Positions 1 to 5,725 of a stretch of 5,725 nucleotides of DNA are shown here, piece by piece. The number at the start of each line of letters is the position of its first letter. Position 1 is the first letter of the stretch. Made by a program: the position numbers and the translations under genes. The stretch spans positions 1-5,725 of the forward strand of contig JAHWLC010000081.1 of the NCBI GenBank assembly GCA_019347585.1, given 5' to 3'. The notes below the pieces were generated by a model that ran no database searches, was not told where the DNA came from, and saw only the letters and a program-made list of their open reading frames with translations. This DNA comes from Actinomycetota bacterium. GTDB taxonomy: Bacteria > Actinomycetota > Acidimicrobiia > Spongiisociales > ZC4RG35.

Positions 1-843
1 GAAGGGCGGTGCCGGCGAGGGGGCGCGCTCGGGGTGGGTGAGTGCGTACTGGATGGGGATCCGCATGTCGGGCTGGCCCAGATGCCCCTTCCAGGAGCCG
101 TCGACGAACTCGACGGCCGAGTGCAGCACCGACTGCGGGTGCACGACGACGTCTATTCGCTCATAGGGGATGTCGAAGAGGAAGTGGGCCTCGATGACCT
201 CCATGCCCTTGTTGAACAAGGTGGCGGAGTCGACGGTGATGCGGGGACCCATGTCCCAGACGGGGTGGGCCAGGGCCTGCTCCGGGGTGACACCCGATAG
301 CTCCTCGGGGGTCGCTCCGCGAAAGGGCCCCCCGGAGGCGGTGAGGACGAGACGGGCGACCGAGTCCGCCGATTCGCCTGCCAGGCACTGGAACAGCGCC
401 GAGTGCTCGCTGTCCACCGGGATCAGCTCACCTCCGCCGGCCAGCGCCTGCCTCACCACCGGGCCTCCGGCCACCAGGCTCTCCTTGTTGGCCAAGGCCA
501 CCCGGTTCCCTGCCTCGATCGCCGACACGGTTGCAGCGAGGCCCGCGGAGCCGACGATCCCGTTGACGACGATCCTGCCCGGCGTGGCCGCGACCTCCAT
601 GACCGCTTCGGGTCCGAACCGAGCCCGCCCGCCGATCGCTGAGGTCAGGCCGACCCGTTCGTCATGTGACCCGCCGGCCACGGCCACTGCCGCGTCGGGA
701 TACCTCCGGGCGATGGCGGCGAGTTGCGGTGTGGGGCGGCGAGCGGCGAGAGCCGCCACTTCGAGACCCAGTCGATCGGCCACCTCGAGGGTCTGGGTTC
801 CGATGGAGCCGGTCGCCCCGAGGACGACCACCGGCCGGTTCAC
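1..843 (-). CDS. dxr: 1-deoxy-D-xylulose 5-phosphate reductoisomerase, C-terminus cut by window edge
   Basis: Dxr converts 1-deoxy-D-xylulose 5-phosphate to 2-C-methyl-D-erythritol 4-phosphate with NADPH and a divalent metal, the committed step of the MEP isoprenoid pathway in the cytosol. The 281 codons visible show the N-terminal dinucleotide-binding loop GATGSIG (residues 9-15), the ALANKESL segment (117-123), the metal-ligand motif PVDSEHSA (142-149, with D144 and E146), SGGPFR (170-175), and the catalytic stretch with H193, W196, VDSATLFNKG (204-213) and metal-binding E215. VVHPQSVLHS follows at 233-242. Family members are about 380-400 residues, so roughly 100 C-terminal residues lie past base 1. 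The GTG start at 843-841 overlaps the cdsA stop as GTGA, and the homology begins immediately after it. There is no clear Shine-Dalgarno sequence, so translation probably depends on coupling to cdsA. The reading frame is intact and all key residues in the visible part are present. Confidence 0.97.
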   Translation of the reverse strand, partial: MNRPVVVLGATGSIGTQTLEVADRLGLEVAALAARRPTPQLAAIARRYPDAAVAVAGGSHDERVGLTSAIGGRARFGPEAVMEVAATPGRIVVNGIVGSAGLAATVSAIEAGNRVALANKESLVAGGPVVRQALAGGGELIPVDSEHSALFQCLAGESADSVARLVLTASGGPFRGATPEELSGVTPEQALAHPVWDMGPRITVDSATLFNKGMEVIEAHFLFDIPYERIDVVVHPQSVLHSAVEFVDGSWKGHLGQPDMRIPIQYALTHPERAPSPAPPF

Positions 844-2063
844 AGCAGCCCGAAGGCCCTGAACACGAAATAGAGGACGGGCACCGAGAACAGGAAGGCG
901 TCGATTCGGTCGAGCATGCCGCCATGGCCGGGGAGGACCGATCCCATGTCCTTGACCCCCAGGCTGCGCTTCACCATCGACTCGACCAGGTCACCCAAGG
1001 GCGCGGCCAGACCGACCACACCTGCGATGACCAGGGCTTTGGCCACGCCGATCGTCTCCCAGGCCGGGAAGGTGGCGAGGACGGTGGCCACCACGGCTCC
1101 GGAGATGAGCCCGCCGATGAAGCCCTCCACGGTCTTGCGCGGGGAGACCAGGGGCGCCATGGGTCGTCTCCCGAAAGAACGGCCGACGAAATACCCGCCG
1201 ATGTCGTTGAACGCCACCACCAGGACCACGAAGAAGATGTAGGCAACGGGCTGGGGCCCGGCGGCGAGGAGGATCGCGAAGGAGAGAAGACCGGCCCAGG
1301 CCATGCCCAGGACGGTCACGGAGGTGTTCTCGGTGGGGTTGGCCCGTGTCGTCAGCGAGAAGAAGACGATGACGGCGGCGGCCGCAGCCATGGCCCACCC
1401 CCCGATGGCGGCCGCGCCCCAGTTGTGGGCGCCGACCCCCATGAACACCACCCCGAGGATTCCGAAGAGGGCGAGTGGCTTGTAGCCGACGGTGCGCAGC
1501 GTGGCGTAGAGCTCGCCGACCGACACCACCATGACCAGGGTGATGAAAGCGGAGAACCACCAGCCGCCAAGGAGAAGGCTTCCCACGAAGAGGCCGAAGA
1601 CGACGAGAGCCGAGCCCACCCGCATGGTGAGGTCGGCAGAGGCCGCCTGCTCGGCCGCCTCGTAGTCCTCCTCGCTGACGGTCACCCGACCTGAGACGTC
1701 CCCGAACCCGACCAGCCCGCTCTCCACTCCGGGCATGGTGGCCGCGACCGCCTGCTGCTCCCACTGCGCCTCGGCAGCCCGGCTCACCTCTTCGGCCAGC
1801 CCCTCGTACTCCTCGGTGGTGGCGGCTACGTACTCCTCGGAGGTGTAGTCCTCGACGTGGTCGGAGCCCCGCGCCATCGCCTCCCAGTCCGGCGCGCCGG
1901 AGCCGACCTCGTCGTCGCTTTCGTCGGTCTCCTCCGGCAGGCGGGGCTTGTCGTCACCGTCCCTCATCCCGGGGAGAGGCACCACGTCGGCGCCCTCCTC
2001 CTCTTCCTCCCAGGGGCGGTCGAACTCCTGGTCCTGTGTGGTCGGGCCTTCGCGGTCGGTCAT
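840..2063 (-). CDS. cdsA: phosphatidate cytidylyltransferase (CDP-diacylglycerol synthase) with acidic N-terminal extension
   Basis: CdsA is an integral membrane enzyme that makes CDP-diacylglycerol and pyrophosphate from phosphatidate and CTP, feeding all phospholipid head-group synthesis. The 407-residue product has two parts. Residues 1-145 are hydrophilic and strongly acidic, with a run of five Glu near residues 19-23 and more D/E clusters to about residue 92. Residues 147-407 form about eight or nine hydrophobic segments. The family signature is complete at residues 362-388: SMVKRSLGVKD, then LPGHGGMLDRID, with K371, D372, D385 and D388. FNDIGGYFVG (285-294) and SPRKTVEG (307-314) are also typical. 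The usual length is about 260-310 residues; the excess is the N-terminal part. I chose ATG 2063-2061 because it overlaps the frr stop (TGATG) and has GGAGG four bases upstream. The longer open frame to 2123 lies inside frr and was not used. Confidence 0.96.
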   Translation of the reverse strand: MTDREGPTTQDQEFDRPWEEEEEGADVVPLPGMRDGDDKPRLPEETDESDDEVGSGAPDWEAMARGSDHVEDYTSEEYVAATTEEYEGLAEEVSRAAEAQWEQQAVAATMPGVESGLVGFGDVSGRVTVSEEDYEAAEQAASADLTMRVGSALVVFGLFVGSLLLGGWWFSAFITLVMVVSVGELYATLRTVGYKPLALFGILGVVFMGVGAHNWGAAAIGGWAMAAAAAVIVFFSLTTRANPTENTSVTVLGMAWAGLLSFAILLAAGPQPVAYIFFVVLVVAFNDIGGYFVGRSFGRRPMAPLVSPRKTVEGFIGGLISGAVVATVLATFPAWETIGVAKALVIAGVVGLAAPLGDLVESMVKRSLGVKDMGSVLPGHGGMLDRIDAFLFSVPVLYFVFRAFGLL

Positions 2064-2614
2064 CAGACCTCCATCAACTCCTCTTCCTTGTTGGCGAGGA
2101 GCTTGTCGATGCGCTCCACCCACTTGTCGGTCAGCTCCTGCAGCTCCTCCTCGCCGCGGCGGATGTCGTCGTCGGAGATCTCGCCGTGCAGCGCCTCCAT
2201 CTCGGACTTGGCCTGGCGGCGGACGTTTCGCACCGACACCCGTCCCTCCTCGGCCATGTTGCGGACCAATTTGATGAGGTCCTTGCGGCGCTCCTCGGTC
2301 AGCGAGGGAAAGACGATCCGGATCACCGCCCCGTCGTTGGTGGGGTTGAGCCCGAGGTCGGCGTTGAGGATCGCCTTCTCGATATCGCCCAGCGAGCCGC
2401 GGTCATATGGCTGGACCACCAGCATCCGGGGCTCGGGCACCGCGATGGAAGCGAGTTGCTGAAGCGGCGTGGAGGAGCCGTAGTAGTCGACGTTGATCCG
2501 GTGGAGCAGCTGGGGGTTGGCCCGCCCGGTGCGGACGGTGCCGAACTCATTGGCCACGTGCTCCGCCGCCATCTCCATCTTCTGCTCGGCCTCCGTCAGG
2601 AGATCGGCGATCAT
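2063..2614 (-). CDS. frr: ribosome recycling factor (RRF)
   Basis: RRF works with EF-G to split post-termination ribosomes into subunits and is essential in bacteria. The 183-residue product matches the usual length of about 185. Domain I, a three-helix bundle, is made of residues 1-29 and about 104-183. Domain II is the inserted beta-rich part (about 30-103). Recognisable motifs are VRTGRANP (27-34), VDYYGS followed by TPLQQLA (42-55), VPEPRML (59-65), and the arginine-rich VRNVRRQAK (128-136), whose R129, R132 and R133 correspond to the conserved rRNA-contacting arginines. The C-terminal helix (about 146-183) is highly charged. The start ATG 2614-2612 has a strong AGGAGG four bases upstream. 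The gene lies 12 bases after the pyrH stop, and its own stop overlaps the cdsA start by one base. No anomaly is visible. Confidence 0.98.
   Translation of the reverse strand: MIADLLTEAEQKMEMAAEHVANEFGTVRTGRANPQLLHRINVDYYGSSTPLQQLASIAVPEPRMLVVQPYDRGSLGDIEKAILNADLGLNPTNDGAVIRIVFPSLTEERRKDLIKLVRNMAEEGRVSVRNVRRQAKSEMEALHGEISDDDIRRGEEELQELTDKWVERIDKLLANKEEELMEV
2068..2072 (-). promoter_or_regulatory. ribosome binding site of cdsA
   Basis: The minus strand reads GGAGG, then TCTG, then the ATG of cdsA. The site lies inside the last codons of frr (GAG GTC before the stop). It supports the start at 2063 over the longer open frame. Confidence 0.8.
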
Positions 2615-2618
2615 GAAG

Positions 2619-2624
2619 CCTCCT
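2619..2624 (-). promoter_or_regulatory. ribosome binding site of frr
   Basis: A perfect AGGAGG on the minus strand sits four bases before the frr ATG, within the 12-base pyrH-frr gap. It is among the strongest Shine-Dalgarno sequences in this operon and allows frr to be initiated independently of pyrH. Confidence 0.85.
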
Positions 2625-2626
2625 CG

Positions 2627-3340
2627 TCAGTGGACCAGCGTGCCGATCTGATCACCCCGGACTGCCTTGACGATGTTGCCGGGGGCGGTCATGTCGAAGA
2701 CCCGGATCGGCACTTTGTGCTCCTTGCACATGGTAACGGCGGTGGTGTCCATGACCCTCAGCTCACCGGCGATGAAGTCCATGTAGGTGATCTCGTCGAG
2801 CTTGGTCGCCGAGGCGTTGGTCGCGGGATCGGAGTCGTAGACCCCGTCCACCTTCGACGCCTTGAGCAGGGCGTCGGCATTGATCTCGATGGCGCGCAGC
2901 GCGGCGGTGGTGTCGGTCGTGAAGAAGGGGTTGCCGGTACCGGCGGCGAAGATCACCACCCTCCCCTTCTCCAGGTGCCGGATCGCCCGCAGCCTGATGT
3001 AGGGCTCTGCCAGCTCCTGCATGGTGATGGCGCTCTGCACCCTGGTGTCGATCTCCTCTTTCTCCAGGGCATCGCGAAGAGCCAGCGCATTGATGACGGT
3101 GGCCAGCATCCCCATGTAGTCGGCGGTCGCCGGGTCCATCCCTTTGGCCGCCTGGGAAACGCCCCGGAAGATGTTTCCTCCACCGACGACCACGGCGACC
3201 TCCACCCCGGTCGCCTGGGCTTCGCCCACCTCGCGGGCGACGCGCTGGACCGTGAGGGGATCGATCCCGTATCCGACCTCGGGGTCGGCGAAGGCCTCTC
3301 CCGAGAGCTTGAGGAGCACCCGTCGGGTGTCGTCGGTCAC
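2627..3340 (-). CDS. pyrH: uridylate kinase (UMP kinase)
   Basis: PyrH phosphorylates UMP to UDP with ATP, a cytosolic step toward UTP and CTP. The bacterial enzyme belongs to the amino-acid-kinase fold family, is a hexamer, and is usually activated by GTP and inhibited by UTP. The 237-residue product has the typical length. Motifs in order are KLSGEA (11-16), [10 protein letters not shown] (51-60), the UMP-site segment [17 protein letters not shown] (134-150), [10 protein letters not shown] (163-172) and VMDTTA (196-201). I call the GTG at 3340-3338 as the start because it directly follows the tsf stop codon with no gap; a weak GGGG lies five bases upstream at 3349-3346. The preceding TAG is in the same frame, so no longer start exists without readthrough. 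Its product ultimately supplies the CTP used by CdsA two genes downstream, which gives the neighbourhood a metabolic logic as well as a conserved gene order. Confidence 0.98.
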   Translation of the reverse strand: MTDDTRRVLLKLSGEAFADPEVGYGIDPLTVQRVAREVGEAQATGVEVAVVVGGGNIFRGVSQAAKGMDPATADYMGMLATVINALALRDALEKEEIDTRVQSAITMQELAEPYIRLRAIRHLEKGRVVIFAAGTGNPFFTTDTTAALRAIEINADALLKASKVDGVYDSDPATNASATKLDEITYMDFIAGELRVMDTTAVTMCKEHKVPIRVFDMTAPGNIVKAVRGDQIGTLVH

Positions 3341-3942
3341 CTAAGCCCCAACGGCCATCCGGGAGACGCGGCGCACCGAGATGTTCTCCCCCATCTTCTG
3401 GGCGAGTGCGGCAACCATCTCCCCGACGGTACCGTCGAACCGCTCCGCGTTCACGAATCTCTGGTCGTAGAGGACGTTCTCGGCGTACCAGGCCTCGAGC
3501 TTCCCTTCGACGATGCGGTCGACCACATCGGCGGGCTTTCCGTCCCCCGAAGCCTGGCGGGTGATGAGGTCCCGTTCCCGCTGCAGGGCGTCGTGGTCGA
3601 CATCTTCTCTCGTGATCCACTCCGGGTTGTACCAGCTGACGTGCATGGCGAGGTCGTCGGCGACCCGCTTGAACTCGTCGGACTTGGCCACGAAGTCGGT
3701 CTCGCAGGCCAGCTCGACGAGAACCCCGAGCACGGGACGTTCGTTCTGGAGGTGGATGTAGCTGCCGATGGCCCCCTCGGTGGCCTCGCGCTCGGCCCGC
3801 TTGGCCATCTTGGCCTGACCCCGCTCCCGGAGCAGCTCGAAGGCCTTGTCGAAATCGCCGTCGGCGTCGCTGAGGGCTCGCTTGGCGTCCATCATCCCGA
3901 CCCCCGCCTCCTGACGCAGCTTCTGGACATCCTTGGCGGAGA

Positions 3943-3946
<4 letters not shown>
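3341..3946 (-). CDS. tsf: translation elongation factor Ts, short form
   Basis: EF-Ts is the guanine-nucleotide exchange factor that reloads EF-Tu with GTP. The 201-residue product has the N-terminal UBA-like domain (1-40) with LRQEAGVGMMDAKRAL (10-25), a close match to family signature 1 except for Ala at the usual Thr (residue 14). It also carries the EF-Tu-contacting TDFVAK (83-88) inside ELACETDFVAK; the Asn common two residues before this Cys-Glu is replaced by Ala80. MHVSWYNPEW (101-110) matches the core-domain segment, usually mHia..nP.y. At about 200 residues this is the short form with one core subdomain, as in Thermus and cyanobacteria. E. coli, Streptomyces and Mycobacterium proteins are about 270-283. 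The ATG at 3946-3944 overlaps the rpsB stop as ATGA and is preceded by a strong GAGGAGG-type site. The gene ends in TAG immediately before pyrH. Confidence 0.97.
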
Positions 3947-4680
<734 letters not shown>

Positions 4681-4798
4681 TGATTGCTCCTTTGTCTGGT
4701 TGTTCCTCCGCCCGCTGGGCCGCGGAGCCCCACCCCGTTCCGGGTGCCCTCTTACGAGCGAACTCGACCAGCGAGGGTTGCACGGGCGTGCGTGATGG
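4681..4798 (-). promoter_or_regulatory. rpsB mRNA leader with three possible hairpins
   Basis: If transcription starts near 4798, the rpsB leader is about 118 nt with no coding signal. Read on the minus strand it can form three hairpins. The first is GCAC-GCCC-GTGC (4791-4780). The second is a nested structure with outer arms CCCTC (4777-4773) and GAGGG (4751-4747) enclosing an inner CGAG-UUCG-CUCG tetraloop hairpin (4766-4755). The third is CTCCGC (4727-4722) pairing with GCGGAG (4711-4706) over a ten-base loop, ending 12 bases before the ribosome binding site. A smaller alternative, GGGC with GCCC (4730-4717), competes with the third. Ribosomal-protein operons, including rpsB-tsf in E. coli, are known to be regulated through their leaders by S2. 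A similar role here is inference only, since GC-rich DNA forms short stems by chance. Confidence 0.4.
4687..4693 (-). promoter_or_regulatory. ribosome binding site of rpsB
   Basis: AAAGGAG lies six bases upstream of GTG 4680 on the minus strand. It decides the start codon for rpsB, since the open frame continues further upstream. Confidence 0.8.
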
Positions 4799-4803
4799 GC
4801 GTG

Positions 4804-4832
4804 AGTGTACGGGCCGGGGCTTTCGTTGCGTA
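4804..4832 (-). promoter_or_regulatory. candidate promoter for the rpsB operon
   Basis: On the minus strand a -10-like TACACT (4809-4804) fits the TANNNT pattern. Seventeen bases upstream is TACGCA (4832-4827), only a partial match to the TTGACA -35 consensus. It is the best -10 box I see in the intergenic region on this strand, and its position would give a leader of about 118 nt. The call rests on pattern alone. Confidence 0.4.
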
Positions 4833-4899
4833 AATCGGGGCGATCCGAGGGCAGCGGGCGCGATGAGAGCTCCCCTTGTAGGGTCGGACCAGTGATAGG

Positions 4900-4906
4900 A
4901 AGGGAG
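4900..4906 (+). promoter_or_regulatory. ribosome binding site of the split-barrel flavin-type gene
   Basis: AAGGGAG lies seven bases before ATG 4914 and supports this start. Confidence 0.7.
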
Positions 4907-4913
4907 CGAGACC

Positions 4914-5360
4914 ATGACAGAAGAGCCGGATCGAGCCTGGGTACGAGAGCTGTTGCAGAGAAACCGGTATCTGGTGCTGTCCACCTCGGACGGGAAGGAG
5001 CCGTGGGTCGCACCGTTGGAGCATTTGGCCGATGCGGAGCTGAATCTCTATTTCTTCTCCCCGGAGGATGTACGGCACACCCGGCACATCGAGGCCAACG
5101 ACAGGGTTGCCGTAGCCGTTTTCGACAACGAGCAACCGGAGTACTCCCCTGATGCCTCGGTGACGCTCAACGGGCTTCAGATCGAAGGCACCGCATCCAA
5201 ACTCTCGGAAGCCGAGTACACCGAGGACATCGTCGCCGCGATCGACGCGCTCAAGCCGCCGATGCCACCGTATGCCGTCTACAAGATCACGCCGACTCGC
5301 TTCTATGTCCCCAGGATCGAGGACGGGGTCAACGTCAGGTCGGAAGTGAGCATGAGCTGA
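4914..5360 (+). CDS. pyridoxamine 5'-phosphate oxidase-fold (split-barrel flavin-type) protein
   Basis: The 148-residue product looks like a small FMN-binding split-barrel protein of the pyridoxamine 5'-phosphate oxidase superfamily. Residues 17-35 (NRYLVLSTSDGKEPWVAPL) are the typical first two strands. LNLYFFSPED (43-52), TRHIEANDRVAVAVFD (56-71), the IEGTA strand (90-94) and the late YKITPTRFYV (123-132) complete the barrel. The pattern of a GlQieG strand after a helix-bounded loop resembles YhbP/UPF0306-type members. No signal peptide or membrane segment is seen. The superfamily includes FMN, F420 and heme binders, and nothing visible fixes the cofactor or substrate, so I give no function beyond the fold. 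The ATG has AAGGGAG seven bases upstream. It is transcribed divergently from the rpsB operon and lies 40 bases before a queG-like gene, with which it may be cotranscribed. Confidence 0.8.
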   Translation: MTEEPDRAWVRELLQRNRYLVLSTSDGKEPWVAPLEHLADAELNLYFFSPEDVRHTRHIEANDRVAVAVFDNEQPEYSPDASVTLNGLQIEGTASKLSEAEYTEDIVAAIDALKPPMPPYAVYKITPTRFYVPRIEDGVNVRSEVSMS

Positions 5361-5367
5361 GAGGGTG

Positions 5368-5392
5368 CGGACGGACCCCCCTCCGTAGTCCG
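5368..5392 (+). other. imperfect hairpin between the flavin-type gene and the queG-like gene
   Basis: ACGGA (5371-5375) and TCCGT (5382-5386) pair across a six-C loop, and CGG (5368-5370) can pair with CCG (5390-5392) past a three-base bulge. No T-run follows, so it is not a classical intrinsic terminator. It lies just before the queG-like start, where no good Shine-Dalgarno sequence is visible, so it could influence initiation or be chance in GC-rich DNA. Confidence 0.35.
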
Positions 5393-5400
5393 ATACGGCC

Positions 5401-5725
5401 ATGTCGCCACTGACCGGCGAGATCCTCGACCTGGCCCGGCGCGCCGGCGCCGACGCGGTCGGGATCTGCGAGGCCGCCTCGTTCCCCGAGGCGCGGGCCA
5501 CGCTGGACCGGCACAAGAGCTCGGGAACTTCGGGCCCGCTGCGCTTCACCTTCGACCACCCGGACGAGGCGACCGATGTCCGGGCGTCCTTCCCCTGGGC
5601 GAGGAGCCTGGTGGTGCTGGGCCATGGTTATTTGAGCGCCGCCGGGGCGCCGGCAGAGCGAGGGGCAATGGTGGGTCGTTTCGCCACTTCCGACCACTAC
5701 CGGCCGTTACGGGCGGCTAGATCGG
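5401..5725 (+). CDS. queG: epoxyqueuosine reductase-like protein (QueG, DUF1730 N-terminal domain), 3' end cut by window edge
   Basis: QueG reduces epoxyqueuosine to queuosine in tRNA, using cobalamin and two 4Fe-4S clusters. Only the first 108 codons are in the window. They show an opening helix and strand (ILDLARRAGADAVGIC, 8-23), a DHPDEATDVRASFPWARSLVV segment (52-72) that matches the family's R-x-DPR-x-LP-x-A-x-S pattern, then a GHGYL strand and a VGRFATSDHYRPLR motif (91-104) corresponding to the usual GRxARYAxGxDYHxxLR. These support the DUF1730 domain. The cobalamin-site residues and cysteine clusters that would prove a functional enzyme lie beyond the window. The ATG follows an in-frame TAG at 5386-5388, so no longer ATG start exists, although no convincing ribosome binding site precedes it. 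The Trp/Met-rich loop common in QueG around residues 45-50 is not evident. A related iron-sulfur protein of the same domain family remains possible. Confidence 0.75.
   Translation, partial: MSPLTGEILDLARRAGADAVGICEAASFPEARATLDRHKSSGTSGPLRFTFDHPDEATDVRASFPWARSLVVLGHGYLSAAGAPAERGAMVGRFATSDHYRPLRAARS

Noticed and set aside
2064..2123. A longer N-terminus for cdsA, starting at 2123
   Set aside because: The extra 20 residues lie inside frr; ATG 2063 has GGAGG at the right distance and the usual stop/start overlap.
4879..4884. TAGGGT as a -10 box for the plus-strand flavin-type gene
   Set aside because: It fits TANNNT, but no -35-like hexamer lies 16-18 bases upstream and there is no TG extension, so the promoter of this gene remains unidentified.
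4681..5013. An N-terminal extension of rpsB up to 5013
   Set aside because: It would run through the divergent intergenic region and into the plus-strand gene, has no S2 homology, and GTG 4680 has a proper ribosome binding site.
5368..5392. Rho-independent terminator after the flavin-type gene
   Set aside because: The hairpin is bulged with a C-rich loop and is not followed by a T-run.
4752..5549. A 265-codon minus-strand open frame across the split-barrel and queG-like genes
   Set aside because: It is antisense to two plus-strand genes with recognisable folds, and no domain is recognisable in its translation.

Overview
This window is a high-GC bacterial chromosome segment built around the conserved translation/lipid cluster rpsB-tsf-pyrH-frr-cdsA-dxr, read on the minus strand. 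Two divergent plus-strand genes follow: a pyridoxamine-5'-phosphate-oxidase-fold flavoprotein and the start of a queG-like gene. The high GC content, GTG starts on three of the six minus-strand genes, strong AGGAGG-type ribosome binding sites and a CdsA with a long acidic N-terminal extension suggest an actinobacterium. The short (201-residue) EF-Ts argues against Streptomyces or Mycobacterium and would fit a deep lineage such as Acidimicrobiia. That placement is an inference from a few proteins, not a demonstrated assignment.

Layout, in transcription order on the minus strand: a candidate promoter (4804-4832) and a leader of about 118 nt with three possible hairpins; rpsB (4680-3943, ribosomal protein S2); tsf (3946-3341, EF-Ts); pyrH (3340-2627, UMP kinase); frr (2614-2063, ribosome recycling factor); cdsA (2063-840, CDP-diacylglycerol synthase); dxr (843-1, DXP reductoisomerase, C-terminus beyond the window edge). 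The junctions are very tight: an ATGA overlap, a zero-base TAG|GTG join in the same frame, an 11-12 base gap, a TGATG overlap and a GTGA overlap. The six genes are therefore almost certainly one translationally coupled operon linking ribosome function (S2, EF-Ts, RRF), pyrimidine nucleotide supply (PyrH, leading to UTP and CTP), CTP-dependent phospholipid synthesis (CdsA) and isoprenoid precursor synthesis (Dxr).

On the plus strand, after a 233-base divergent intergenic region, lie a 148-residue split-barrel flavin-type protein (4914-5360) and, 40 bases later, the first 108 codons of a QueG/DUF1730-type protein (5401 to the window end).

No mobile element, CRISPR array, rRNA, tRNA or obvious horizontally acquired segment is visible. 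It is mostly an ordinary housekeeping region. The points worth a second look are the in-frame tsf/pyrH junction, the acidic CdsA extension, the structured rpsB leader and the queG-like gene.
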